Below are positions 15,988-25,425 of a stretch of 64,000 nt of DNA, one piece after another. The notes below the pieces were generated by a model that worked only from the letters and a program-made list of their open reading frames with translations, made no database searches and was not told where the DNA came from. Source of the stretch: CBFHMJ01 sp965656875 (GTDB lineage: Bacteria > Pseudomonadota > Gammaproteobacteria > Enterobacterales > Alteromonadaceae). Where the stretch lies: contig CBFHMJ010000054.1 of assembly GCA_965656875.1 (NCBI GenBank), positions 151,608-215,607 of the forward strand, read 5' to 3'. Position 1 is the first letter of the stretch, and the number at the start of each line of letters is the position of its first letter. The position numbers and the translations under genes are program-made.

Positions 15988-18051
15988 ATGAGTCACCCTG
16001 CTCAGGAAAAAGCAGAAAGAATTCTTCAGCGAATGCGGGCGTTTGGTGCGGATCGTCGGCATTCGCTGGATGTCCTTCAAGCATCAGTGGATGAATCCAG
16101 CGAAAAAAACCGTAGTTTGTTTATCGCCTTTATTGGTGTATTGCTCTACTTCTTAGTATCAACATTCAGTATTACTGATCGAGAACTATTCCTTCCGACC
16201 GGGACGATTGTCCTGCCTATTATCAATGTTGCTGTCCCATTACGGGCTTATGGCCTGGTCGCGCCGTTGGCGTTGTTGGTATTGCATTTCAATATTCTGT
16301 TTAATCTGGCGGAACACAGTAAAAAACTCCATACCTGGTTAAAACATCCGGATCAAAAAGCGTTTAAAGACAATGAACGTTATGCGCTGTTAAAGCCGTT
16401 TGTATTCAATGTGTGGGCGAAAGAACGGTTCGACCATAAAGAAGATGGTGTGTTCACGTTTGATTTGCTTGGCTGGATCATCATGACCTTGTTGAGTGCG
16501 CTGCCTTTATTGCTGTTCTTAAGCATGCTGTGGGTGTTCAGTCAGCAGCAAAATGTCGTGGTTGCGGGCCTGACATTTTTATTTGTCGTGATCGATGTGA
16601 TGATTCAGCTTCGTTACTGGCCAATGATTGTCAGTAATTTTGGCAATGAAATTCGACCCGGTGCCGGAGCAGGCCGGTTTGTCTGGTTTATACCGCTCAT
16701 TCATGTGGCGGTGTTAATTGCGGCCTTTCGGTTTTTGATGACGGGAATGGTGGTGTTACATCCAACAGCGTTCGCGGCTAACAGTCCGTATCACGTCTTA
16801 ATGCCTTTTCTGCCAACGCTGAATTTAGAAGGGCAGACATTTCGCACGTTAGATGCTACGACGGATGTCACGGAGCAAATCGCGATGGACAAAGCGATAA
16901 GGGAAAAAGAGCGGGGGCGATTAGGGCCGCAATTAACCGCCGTTCATGCGTGCAGTGTGGAGAAAGCCTGGCAACCAACCCGGCTGGAAGATCGCAATCT
17001 GATTTTTGCTAATCTGAACAACACCATGTTTTGCAATGGTCAGTTTATTGATAGTGATTTGCGCTATGCAACGTTTGACGGCGCTATAATCGCCGGAGAG
17101 TTTACCTGGTCTGATTTATCGGCGACATCCTGGTCTGAAACACGTATTCAGCGCTATACCTCGTTTTTACACAGTGATCTGTCCCGCGCTGATTTTCATT
17201 ATACGATTGCTAATCATATTGATTTTACGCTGACAGACTTTGAACAGGCGGTGTTTAATCATACGGAAGTCGCCAATAGCCTGTTCTTGCAAAGTCATTT
17301 TAATCGCAGCGTTTTTAAGGGCGTGACCACAGCGACGCGGGCGAATTTCATGTCTGCTGATTTTAGTGAGACTGAGTTCTATTATTCAATGTTCTTTGGC
17401 GTCGATTTGCGAGATGCGATGGGACTGACCCATACGACCCGGTTTCATGAATCCGGATTCAGACATTGTCTGACGTCCAGCAATGTTGCCGTCAATAATC
17501 ATCATCTGTTTGCTGACAGCAACTGCAAGAGCGTTGAAGGTGGGTTGCTGAGTCAGCGCCGAGTTTTTTCACCGGACTTTTTACCTAATTCCTTACCCAA
17601 TACGTTATCTGACTTTTCACCGCAGCTGGCGATGAGTCATGCGGTGGAAACCGTGATTGGATTTAGCAATGAGTCACGCCATTCGGCTTTACCGGGTGAG
17701 TTTTCGCATAACACGGTGATGTCTGTGCATCATCAATTGAACGATGAACTCAATGAAATGGAATACTATGCCTGGCGGTATCGGGAAGAGGATATGAACA
17801 CCCTGGTTAAAGGCCTGGTGAGAGTAGCCAGTGCCGGACGCTCGACCACGCTGGATTTATCGAACATGGGGTTAACTCATCTCCCGGATGAGTTGTTTCG
17901 GTTAAAACATATTGAGCAGCTGATCCTGACTAACAATAAATTGTCGGACGATGATTTTCATCGTATCGAATTGTATTTCCCTAATCTGAAAGATGTTGTC
18001 ACGGATGAATCTGCCGCAACAGCAAAACAAGCGGGTCGTAAAAGCCAGTAA
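15988..18051 (+). CDS. Membrane protein with pentapeptide-repeat-like and leucine-rich-repeat domains
   Basis: A 687-residue protein translated 8 bases after its upstream partner. Residues ~35-250 carry about five membrane helices (first LFIAFIGVLLYFLVSTF; last near FVWFIPLIHVAVLIAAF). Residues ~335-490 are pentapeptide-repeat-like: recurring A(D/N)xx-type units such as DLRYATFDGA, DLSRADFHYT, ADFSETEFYYS, VDLRDAM, which build a right-handed square beta helix. Residues ~605-665 hold two leucine-rich repeats (LDLSNMGLTHLPDELFRL, IEQLILTNNKLSDD). Combining membrane anchor, pentapeptide helix and LRR suggests a protein-protein docking platform. No enzymatic motif is visible. Function unknown. 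Confidence 0.78.
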   Translation: MSHPAQEKAERILQRMRAFGADRRHSLDVLQASVDESSEKNRSLFIAFIGVLLYFLVSTFSITDRELFLPTGTIVLPIINVAVPLRAYGLVAPLALLVLHFNILFNLAEHSKKLHTWLKHPDQKAFKDNERYALLKPFVFNVWAKERFDHKEDGVFTFDLLGWIIMTLLSALPLLLFLSMLWVFSQQQNVVVAGLTFLFVVIDVMIQLRYWPMIVSNFGNEIRPGAGAGRFVWFIPLIHVAVLIAAFRFLMTGMVVLHPTAFAANSPYHVLMPFLPTLNLEGQTFRTLDATTDVTEQIAMDKAIREKERGRLGPQLTAVHACSVEKAWQPTRLEDRNLIFANLNNTMFCNGQFIDSDLRYATFDGAIIAGEFTWSDLSATSWSETRIQRYTSFLHSDLSRADFHYTIANHIDFTLTDFEQAVFNHTEVANSLFLQSHFNRSVFKGVTTATRANFMSADFSETEFYYSMFFGVDLRDAMGLTHTTRFHESGFRHCLTSSNVAVNNHHLFADSNCKSVEGGLLSQRRVFSPDFLPNSLPNTLSDFSPQLAMSHAVETVIGFSNESRHSALPGEFSHNTVMSVHHQLNDELNEMEYYAWRYREEDMNTLVKGLVRVASAGRSTTLDLSNMGLTHLPDELFRLKHIEQLILTNNKLSDDDFHRIELYFPNLKDVVTDESAATAKQAGRKSQ

Positions 18052-18077
18052 TGATGTATTAATGATGAGACGGGGCG

Positions 18078-18560
18078 GTGTTATTCCGTTACTATACACG
18101 GCCTTTTTTCAGACAAAGCATCAGTATTCAGGACGTTAGTGTGGGATTATTCTGGTCAGTGACCTGGCGTGTCAGCCTGGTTATCGTGTTGATGGTAACT
18201 GTGTTAGCAATCATTCAGGCGCAGACATCTTTTCTTCAATTGATTGGCAATAATGATTATCACCCAACATTTTTCTGGAGTCTTATCAGCGCATTGTTAG
18301 GTGCGATGACAGTATGGGACAAGCGAGGTGCTGTTTTCTTTGTCTTTGGTTATCGCTTGTCATTATCTGATGAACACTGGTTCAGGCTGAACTATCTGAT
18401 GTTAACACTGTTCGTTGGTTTAGCTTTGATGGGGTTGCTGGTGGTCTTAGTTGCATCTGACGCTGGCTGGGCAACTTATAAACTTTGGGCACAATCTGCA
18501 TGGCTGGTGCTATGGCCGTTGCTTTGTGCTAGTTATGCTGTTAAATGTTTCAAAAGATAG
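18078..18560 (+). CDS. Small membrane protein, about 160 aa
   Basis: The frame begins with GTG at 18078; a G-rich GAGACGGGGCG just upstream could serve as the binding site. The start is uncertain and a shorter form from a later GTG is possible. It has four hydrophobic helices (about residues 28-48, 63-82, 107-127 and 137-155) and a basic C-terminal end (KCFKR). It lies 26 bases after the LRR protein on the same strand and may be a third member of that operon. No family recognised. Confidence 0.6.
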   Translation: MLFRYYTRPFFRQSISIQDVSVGLFWSVTWRVSLVIVLMVTVLAIIQAQTSFLQLIGNNDYHPTFFWSLISALLGAMTVWDKRGAVFFVFGYRLSLSDEHWFRLNYLMLTLFVGLALMGLLVVLVASDAGWATYKLWAQSAWLVLWPLLCASYAVKCFKR

Positions 18561-18781
18561 TGACAGCCTCACATACAAGAGGTTTTCTAATGTTTGTAAA
18601 CGTAGTAGAAGCGTGCAGCAAGCGTTATTTATGCAATCGTTTAACAAATGATTAATCCGTTTCAATAACCTTCATGTTGTACGTTGTTGATATAGATGTT
18701 TAAACCTTCTGAATTGTATTTGCTGAACGCCATTGAAGGCGAATAAAATTTACCTTTAAAGCTCAATAGTTCCAGATTAAA

Positions 18782-20698
18782 TTAACTTTTAAATCGGGTA
18801 ACGACATGATTCAAATTGTTAGCCAGCTCAATCATTCGTTGTTGTTCTTTTAGGACGTCACTTGAGTCATCTGCTACCGATTGTGCGATATTAAATACAT
18901 TTTGAATATTGCGGTTAATGTCCTCAGACACGGCTGATTGTTCCTCAGCGGCCGCTGCCATTTCTGTGTTTCGGTTGTTGATATTCTGAATATCTAATTG
19001 AATTTTTTCGAGCGTAGATAGCGCTTTATCTGCATCCTGAACACAGCTGGAAGCTTGGCTTGCACTGTTTTGCATGACATTTGCGGATTCATTGGCCCCT
19101 GTCTGGAGTTGCTCAATAATGTGCTGAATCTCCTGCGTAGAATCATGAGATCGTTGTGCAAGCGTTCTTACTTCATCTGCAACAACGGCAAAGCCTCGTC
19201 CCATATCCCCAGCTCTGGCGGCTTCAATTGCGGCATTAAGCGCAAGTAAGTTGGTTTGTTCTGCAATGGACTTAATGACATCCAGCACATTCCCAATGTT
19301 GTTGCTTTCAGTAACCAGGCGTTCCATTACTGACTGGGCATCATTCAGATAACTATCAACACTGGTGATCGTAGCAGTCGTTTTTTCTACTGAATACTTG
19401 CTTTGTTGTGCGTTATCACTAACTGCGATAGCATCTTTCGCTGCACCACTGGCATTTTCCGCGACATTTACTGCGGTGACACTCATTTCATTCATGGCCG
19501 TGGCAATCTGGTCGATTTCTGCCAGTTGCTGTTGTACTCCGCTGTCGGTTTTATGAGTAATTTCATTAATGGAGGCAACAACCCCTGACACTGTTTTTGT
19601 TGTTTCTTTTATCTCGTTGACGATTTGCTGAACGGTTTCAACAAACTGATTAAAGGCGCTGGCTAATCTGGCAATTTCCTGGGGGCCTTTTGTCGGAAGT
19701 CGTCTTGTAAGATCACCTTCACCTGTTGCAATTTCATTCATGAGTTCGACGGTTTTATTAATGGGCTTCAATATTCTGCGACAAATTATTTGAGACGCGC
19801 CGATACCAATAGCCAGTAATACCAGCGCAAGTACGATGATGCTGGTGCGGTTGTCACTTAATGTTTCTAATTGTTCTGTTCTGTTGCTGGCTACTATTAA
19901 TACACCGATAGGTTCTCCCGAGAAGTTTTTAACAATATCTGCGATGATTGCATGCTCGACTTCATTGAGTGTTGTCTGCCAGATGATGGATTTTTGTTGA
20001 TTAAAGACATCTTTTATCCGTTCTGTAGAGGCAAGAGCACTATTTTGCTGAGTGGTCGCAAAGATATCGAATTTTCCTTCGCGCTTTAAAACTAATGCTA
20101 TTTCCGCATCATATTTCGCTTTGAAGCTGTCGAAAAATCTTTGACCGAAGGACATGCCAAATTCAATACTACCGATGTGTTCATTCCCATTTTTTACCGG
20201 AAAAACGCCGCGCATGCCGAGGCTGGCAACACCGACTTCAAGGCCACTTGCAGGCTTTGAGCTCTCATTAACATGCAGTACGGTTTTACGGAAACCCGAT
20301 AAATCATCCCCATACTTTGCTGGTTTATGGACCCTGAAAAAGGACGTCGCTGGTGGTAAATGGAACTGAAACTGACGAACACCAAACTGATCATTCATAT
20401 TCGCAAAGCCAGCAACATATTCGTTTTCAAGAATTGTTCGTTCTTGTTGCGACAATGCTGTGATCGTGGAGGGTTTTTTCGCTACGAGGGCAGCCATTGC
20501 GGTAGCCAGTCGCCCCTCAGCCTGTAATTCCTGATTGGCACTTTTCATCAGATTGGTCATCGAAAGTACTTCAGATTGCTCAACCAGGGTGTTGGTTGTT
20601 TTGAGATTTAAAAATGTCATAGCCAGAATTGAAAACACAAGCAATCCGGTAATAGAAGTATAGAGAATGGTACTAAGTTTCGTTGAACGCATGTTCAT
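18782..20698 (-). CDS. Methyl-accepting chemotaxis protein with dCache-type sensor
   Basis: A 638-residue transmembrane chemoreceptor. Helix 1 is at ~13-33; the periplasmic region (~35-280) looks like the dCache_3 type (VRQFQFHLPPATSFFRVHKP, SGLEVGVASLGMRGVFPV); helix 2 is at ~283-303. HAMP follows (~305-360, with EIATGEGDLTRRLPTKGPQEI) and then the cytoplasmic signalling domain with the near-invariant hairpin tip IAEQTNLLALNAAIEAARAG near residue 480. It relays ligand binding to CheA/CheW and flagella. No che genes are nearby. Ligand unknown; there is no CheR-tethering pentapeptide at the C-terminus (it ends RFKS). Confidence 0.95.
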   Translation of the reverse strand: MNMRSTKLSTILYTSITGLLVFSILAMTFLNLKTTNTLVEQSEVLSMTNLMKSANQELQAEGRLATAMAALVAKKPSTITALSQQERTILENEYVAGFANMNDQFGVRQFQFHLPPATSFFRVHKPAKYGDDLSGFRKTVLHVNESSKPASGLEVGVASLGMRGVFPVKNGNEHIGSIEFGMSFGQRFFDSFKAKYDAEIALVLKREGKFDIFATTQQNSALASTERIKDVFNQQKSIIWQTTLNEVEHAIIADIVKNFSGEPIGVLIVASNRTEQLETLSDNRTSIIVLALVLLAIGIGASQIICRRILKPINKTVELMNEIATGEGDLTRRLPTKGPQEIARLASAFNQFVETVQQIVNEIKETTKTVSGVVASINEITHKTDSGVQQQLAEIDQIATAMNEMSVTAVNVAENASGAAKDAIAVSDNAQQSKYSVEKTTATITSVDSYLNDAQSVMERLVTESNNIGNVLDVIKSIAEQTNLLALNAAIEAARAGDMGRGFAVVADEVRTLAQRSHDSTQEIQHIIEQLQTGANESANVMQNSASQASSCVQDADKALSTLEKIQLDIQNINNRNTEMAAAAEEQSAVSEDINRNIQNVFNIAQSVADDSSDVLKEQQRMIELANNLNHVVTRFKS

Positions 20699-20926
20699 GC
20701 CCTGCCTGGTTGCGAGTTATGGATAGCTAATACGGCAGAACTTAGCAATCCGATCATGTTTATTTTCATCTTTGTTTTTGTTTTGGTAATGAAAGTACTT
20801 ATCGAACCTTACTATGGTGTTTCAGGCTACTGGTACTAAATTAAGTTCACATCACTTTCGTAACTCAGCTCTAATGCCTGTTTAGACATTCAATAAGCGA
20901 CCATAAAAATATCCATCAACTGCGGT

Positions 20927-22015
20927 TTAAAAGGAATATTTGGTTTCAAATCTGAACCGTTTTCCTTCTCGCTGGATTCCCACTAACGTCGTTATGTCGC
21001 TAAATCGTGCACCTACCCACCAGTTAGCCTGAATTTTGTATCTGAGCCTTAATTCGTACCCTTCAAAGTTGCTGGTTGCTACTCGACTGGTGCCATTCTG
21101 GGCGAATTCGGCAATCACCCCAAACCGTTCCACATGTAACCAACGGACTGAAGCATCGATGTTGCCCGGCTTTTTGAGGTTGCCGTATTTCAACTGGGCA
21201 ATCCATGCGGTTTTTTCATTTTTAAATTGATCCAGTACTGCGAAATCATCCAGCGAATGGCCGATATCCAGGCCTAATTTGTAAGGTCCGGCGGCCAATG
21301 TAGCGCCAAAGCGAATAGAACGGTTGTCAAACTGGGTGTCGCGAGTGGCATGCTCGGCATTTTCTTCACCCTGATAATCAACAAACCATGGCGCAAGCGT
21401 TAATGTGTATTGTCCGACAGGGAAGGTCCAGCGGGCAGCCAGGTAGATGAGTGTACCAACGGTGTCGTCTTTACCATCCAGTGGTTTTATAAACCCGCCG
21501 TCAAACCGGGTGTTATTATCCTTATCGTAACGAGCGGTTATGCCATATGGATTTAAATCCATGTCCCAAAACATGTCGGTGTTATGTTTCATTTGCCAGG
21601 GAACTTTACCGGCCTGTGTGCTGAATTTACCTGAGCGATAACCGAGGTAATAACGGTTCAAAAAGACATCGTCATCCGGAGAGGGTTGGGAATTAAAGCG
21701 GTAAACTGTGATGGCTGGTACATTCTGCTTATTTTTCAACCCTGTGCTTAAACGGATTTCAGAAAACCAGTGTTCTGACCAGTCGCTGTTAAGGCCAATA
21801 TTAGCAATGACTCTGACTCGTTCTCGTTCTTTTAACAGCCGGTGATCAAAATCATCTTCGTAGCGCAATAAAACAGCACCGTTAATATCATGATGCTGGT
21901 CAGCTACAGCTGAAACAGGTAGGGCAATAGAGGTGATAATTACGCTGCAACACAGCCATAAAAACCAAAGAAAAGTATGCAAAAAACTCACTAACGTTGT
22001 CGAGTGGTTGTTCAT
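20927..22015 (-). CDS. Putative outer-membrane porin
   Basis: A 362-residue protein with an N-terminal signal peptide (hydrophobic stretch ending SAVADQ). It shows alternating amphipathic beta strands throughout and a terminal aromatic residue (FETKYSF), the usual outer-membrane beta-barrel insertion signal. Motifs such as NRYYLGYRSGKFSTQAGKVPW and FDGGFIKPLDGKDDTVG fit the putative-porin (Porin_5-like) group. It would be a passive channel in the outer membrane. Neighbours (a chemoreceptor and xseA) give no substrate clue. Confidence 0.78.
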   Translation of the reverse strand: MNNHSTTLVSFLHTFLWFLWLCCSVIITSIALPVSAVADQHHDINGAVLLRYEDDFDHRLLKERERVRVIANIGLNSDWSEHWFSEIRLSTGLKNKQNVPAITVYRFNSQPSPDDDVFLNRYYLGYRSGKFSTQAGKVPWQMKHNTDMFWDMDLNPYGITARYDKDNNTRFDGGFIKPLDGKDDTVGTLIYLAARWTFPVGQYTLTLAPWFVDYQGEENAEHATRDTQFDNRSIRFGATLAAGPYKLGLDIGHSLDDFAVLDQFKNEKTAWIAQLKYGNLKKPGNIDASVRWLHVERFGVIAEFAQNGTSRVATSNFEGYELRLRYKIQANWWVGARFSDITTLVGIQREGKRFRFETKYSF

Positions 22016-22106
22016 CGTGAACCCTTTTCAGATGAAACCGATAACTACGCGGTGTTATTAATCCTGTTAGTGAGTATAGGCAATATTAAAAAAAGGGAAG
22101 ATACAA

Positions 22107-22148
22107 GGGCGTGTTGACCTTAGTCATCTTTCAAAGGCCAACACGCTT
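22107..22148. repeat. Dispersed inverted-repeat element, copy 2 (possible xseA terminator)
   Basis: The arms GCGTGTTGACCTT (22109-22121) and AAGGCCAACACGC (22134-22146) pair with one wobble around 12 bases and extend imperfectly by 2-3 bases. The core matches the element at 9579-9636. On the minus strand it begins at the xseA stop codon and is followed about 15 bases later by a run of T, so here it may also end xseA transcription. Confidence 0.75.
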
Positions 22149-23500
22149 TAGTCGATCTTAATAACTTTCTGGACTTCACTTACCGCATAACCATCTTGTA
22201 ATCGTGACTTGATCAACTGACCTTGCTTGAGCTCTTCAGCACTTTTAACGACCGAATCATTTTCATGGAAGGTGATAGAGTAACCACGCGCCATCGTAGC
22301 TAACGGGCTGACAGTATCCAGTTGTCGGCATTGTAATTCCATATCGGCACGTTGATTGGCCAGATATTGTGTCATGGCGCGGGCCAGGCGTGTGTGCAAA
22401 TCATCACAGATGTGTTTGGCGTTTTCGACTCGTTGACAGGGATCAAAACGATTAAAACGACTGGTTAAATTGGTTAGTGCCAGTCGGGATTGAGCCATAT
22501 TTTTATCCATTGCAGCCAGCAATCGACGTTGCAACTCATCACTGGTCTGGCTCAGGCGTTGTAATACCTGACTGGGATGTTGATTGTTAAGTTTCTGTTC
22601 AAGCAGTTGAATGTGATTGTGTTTGACTGATAGTTGATTAACGGTTGCCTGAAATAGTCGTGTTTTCAGGGTTTGCAGTGTGGTTATCAGTTCACTCTGA
22701 TCCGGACTGACCATTTCAGCGGCAGCAGATGGCGTTGCAGCCCGATAATCAGCTACAAAATCACTGATGGTTACATCCACTTCGTGGCCGACTGCACTAA
22801 CGACGGGGATTTCACTGGCAAAGATAGCCCGGGCGACAACTTCTTCATTAAAACACCATAAATCCTCTAATGAACCACCACCGCGACCAACGATCAACAC
22901 ATCGACTTCTCGACGGTGATTAGCTACAGCGATTGCATTGGCAACTTGTGACGGCGCTTCCTGTCCTTGTACGGCGGTCGGATAAATGATGACTTGTAGT
23001 GTTGGCGCTCGTCGTTTTAATACGGTGAGAATATCGTGTACGGCAGCACCAGTCGCTGAGGTAACGACACCGATTGTGCCAATAGTGTGGGGTAATGGCT
23101 TTTTCCAACCTTGATTGAACAAGCCTTCAGCCGCTAGTTGAGCTTTGAGTTGTTCGAATTGCTGTTTGAGTAATCCGTCCCCGGCGGGTTCCATTTGTTC
23201 GACGATTAGCTGGTAATCACCACGAGGCTCGTACAGGCTGACACGACCACGCACCATAACTTGTTGTCCATTACCCGGTTGCATACGTACTGAACGATTA
23301 TTGCCTCGGAACATGGCGGCTTTAATCTGTGCGCTTTCATCTTTTAGAGTGAAATACCAGTGACCAGAGGCGGGTGTGACAAAATTTGATAATTCACCCA
23401 TCACCCAAATGCCGGTAAAAGTCGATTCGAGGTGTTTTCGGGTTGCCTGATTCAGCGCAGAAACAGAAAAAATATTGGCCTGGGTTTGCATAATCGTCAC
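22148..23500 (-). CDS. xseA: Exodeoxyribonuclease VII large subunit
   Basis: A 450-residue catalytic subunit of exonuclease VII, which degrades single-stranded DNA with the XseB small subunit. The N-terminal OB-fold (~10-105) has FSVSALNQATRKHLE and GHWYFTLKDESAQIKAAMFRG; the catalytic domain (~125-330) shows IGVVTSATGAAVHDIL, VDVLIVGRGGGSLEDLWCFNEE and PVVSAVGHEVDVTISD. The helical C-terminus (~270-400) is the XseB-binding coiled coil. The length is normal. It is divergent from guaB, as in many gammaproteobacteria; xseB is not in this window. Confidence 0.97.
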   Translation of the reverse strand: MTIMQTQANIFSVSALNQATRKHLESTFTGIWVMGELSNFVTPASGHWYFTLKDESAQIKAAMFRGNNRSVRMQPGNGQQVMVRGRVSLYEPRGDYQLIVEQMEPAGDGLLKQQFEQLKAQLAAEGLFNQGWKKPLPHTIGTIGVVTSATGAAVHDILTVLKRRAPTLQVIIYPTAVQGQEAPSQVANAIAVANHRREVDVLIVGRGGGSLEDLWCFNEEVVARAIFASEIPVVSAVGHEVDVTISDFVADYRAATPSAAAEMVSPDQSELITTLQTLKTRLFQATVNQLSVKHNHIQLLEQKLNNQHPSQVLQRLSQTSDELQRRLLAAMDKNMAQSRLALTNLTSRFNRFDPCQRVENAKHICDDLHTRLARAMTQYLANQRADMELQCRQLDTVSPLATMARGYSITFHENDSVVKSAEELKQGQLIKSRLQDGYAVSEVQKVIKID

Positions 23501-23698
23501 TGTATGGAGAAATCTGGTGCGGATTTTAAAGCACTTTCGGTGATTTAACGAGGGCTGCGCGAGACTTCTTCTGGAATCGTTACTAAAGTTAAACGAATGA
23601 GTTGTTAAAAATTAAGATAAATGACGCAAATATTCTGTATCAAGCTGGTGTAAACCGAGAAATTGACCATAATTTTGCATATTCGTAGTAATTAATGA

Positions 23699-23727
23699 TT
23701 TACCCCCCGGCGAAAAACCATTAGAAT
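23699..23727 (+). promoter_or_regulatory. guaB promoter with GC-rich discriminator
   Basis: TTTACC, 17 bases, TAGAAT, then the GC-rich TGCGCCGC. GC-rich discriminators are characteristic of promoters repressed by ppGpp, which fits guanine-nucleotide synthesis. The start codon is about 40 bases beyond the predicted +1. Confidence 0.6.
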
Positions 23728-23776
23728 TGCGCCGCAACTTGAACCCCGTTCTCTACTGAAATTAGGTGATGTTGCA

Positions 23777-25246
23777 ATGCTGAGGATCGCACAAGAAGCA
23801 CTGACTTTTGATGATGTGTTATTACTTCCTGGTCACTCGACCGTCCTTCCCCATACTGCCAATCTTAAAACTCGTCTAACGAATTCTATTGAGCTGAATA
23901 TTCCGCTACTGTCTGCTTCTATGGACACAGTAACTGAAGCTCCGCTGGCTATCGCGCTGGCGCAGGAAGGTGGCATTGGCTTCATTCATAAAAACATGCC
24001 AATCGCTCAACAGGCTGAGCATGTACGCCGTGTAAAAAAATACGAAAGTGGTATCGTTTCTGATCCTGTTACTGTTGAACCACACATGACTATCGCAGAA
24101 GTGGTTGAGTTATCTCACCGTCATGGATTCTCAGGTTTTCCGGTTATTGATCAGGACAATAATCTGGTTGGTATCGTTACTGGCCGTGATATCCGCTTCG
24201 AAACAAATCTTGATCGCCCACTATCAACGGTGATGACGCCTAAAGAACGTCTGGTCACGGTACATGAAGGTGCGGCGAGTGAACAAATTCTTTCCTTAAT
24301 GCATGAACACCGAATTGAAAAGATTCTGGTTGTTGATGATGCATTCAAATTAAAAGGTCTTATCACGGTTAAGGATTACCAGAAAGCTGAAAGCAAACCT
24401 AATGCCTGTAAAGACGAATTCAGTCGTCTTCGTGTTGGTGCGGCTGTCGGTGTTGGTGGTGATTCAGACGAACGTATCGAAGCTCTGGTTGCAGCGGGTG
24501 TTGATGTATTGTTGATCGATACTTCTCATGGTCATTCGCAAGGTGTTATCGATCGTGTTCGCTCTATCCGTGAAGCGTATCCAGATGTTCAGTTGATTGC
24601 AGGTAACGTAGCAACAAAAGAAGGTGCTCGTGCATTAGCTGAAATTGGTGTTAATGCCGTTAAAGTTGGTATTGGTCCGGGTTCTATCTGTACAACACGT
24701 ATTGTAACGGGTGTTGGTGTTCCACAAATTACAGCAATCGCTGATGCGGCTGAAGGTGTCAAAGAATTTGGCATTCCAGTCATTGCAGACGGTGGTATTC
24801 GCTATTCAGGTGATATTGCTAAAGCGTTAGTCGCCGGTGCAAGCTGCGTTATGGTTGGTTCAATGTTTGCGGGTACAGAAGAAGCGCCAGGTGAAGTTGA
24901 ACTTTATCAAGGTCGTTACTACAAATCATACCGTGGTATGGGTTCTCTTGGTGCGATGAATCAGAAAAATGGCTCATCAGACCGTTATTTCCAGGATTCT
25001 AAAAACTCCGACAAACTGGTGCCAGAAGGTATTGAAGGTCGTGTGCCATATAAAGGCCCGATTTCTGCGATCATTCATCAGCAAATGGGTGGTTTACGTG
25101 CGTCTATGGGCTTAACGGGTAGCGCAACGATTGAAGAAATGAACACGAAACCGCAATTTGTTCGTGTGACATCAGCGGGTATGGGTGAATCTCATGTTCA
25201 CGATGTACAAATCACCAAAGAGCCACCGAACTATCGTTTAGGCTAA
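23777..25246 (+). CDS. guaB: Inosine-5'-monophosphate dehydrogenase
   Basis: A 489-residue enzyme that oxidises IMP to XMP with NAD+, the committed step to GMP. The TIM-barrel opens with ALTFDDVLLLP. Two CBS domains are inserted at about residues 93-205. The catalytic loop GSICTTR carries Cys305, and downstream the GGIRYSGDIAKAL phosphate site, the MFAGTEEAPGE segment and the mobile flap arginine region (GVEGR-like, EGIEGRVPYKG) are all present. AGGTGA precedes the ATG. It is followed by guaA 180 bases later in the classical gua arrangement. Confidence 0.98.
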   Translation: MLRIAQEALTFDDVLLLPGHSTVLPHTANLKTRLTNSIELNIPLLSASMDTVTEAPLAIALAQEGGIGFIHKNMPIAQQAEHVRRVKKYESGIVSDPVTVEPHMTIAEVVELSHRHGFSGFPVIDQDNNLVGIVTGRDIRFETNLDRPLSTVMTPKERLVTVHEGAASEQILSLMHEHRIEKILVVDDAFKLKGLITVKDYQKAESKPNACKDEFSRLRVGAAVGVGGDSDERIEALVAAGVDVLLIDTSHGHSQGVIDRVRSIREAYPDVQLIAGNVATKEGARALAEIGVNAVKVGIGPGSICTTRIVTGVGVPQITAIADAAEGVKEFGIPVIADGGIRYSGDIAKALVAGASCVMVGSMFAGTEEAPGEVELYQGRYYKSYRGMGSLGAMNQKNGSSDRYFQDSKNSDKLVPEGIEGRVPYKGPISAIIHQQMGGLRASMGLTGSATIEEMNTKPQFVRVTSAGMGESHVHDVQITKEPPNYRLG

Positions 25247-25287
25247 TCAGGCGTCTGCATCAAACAGACTTTCTGATTAAGCAAAAT

Positions 25288-25317
25288 CCGGGTTGTCAGG
25301 ATGAACAGACAACCCGG
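25288..25317 (+). promoter_or_regulatory. Intercistronic hairpin between guaB and guaA
   Basis: CCGGGTTGTC and GACAACCCGG pair perfectly (10 bases) around a 10-base loop. No T-run follows, so it is not a simple terminator. It may stabilise the guaB mRNA or lower guaA expression relative to guaB. Confidence 0.6.
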
Positions 25318-25425
25318 CTGATTAACTGGCTAACAGGCCAGCAAGTCGAATTTTATAAAGCACCCTGATGTTAGCTTGTCTGACATCTATAAGAACAACT
25401 TCACTTCTGCGAGATAACAGCCATC

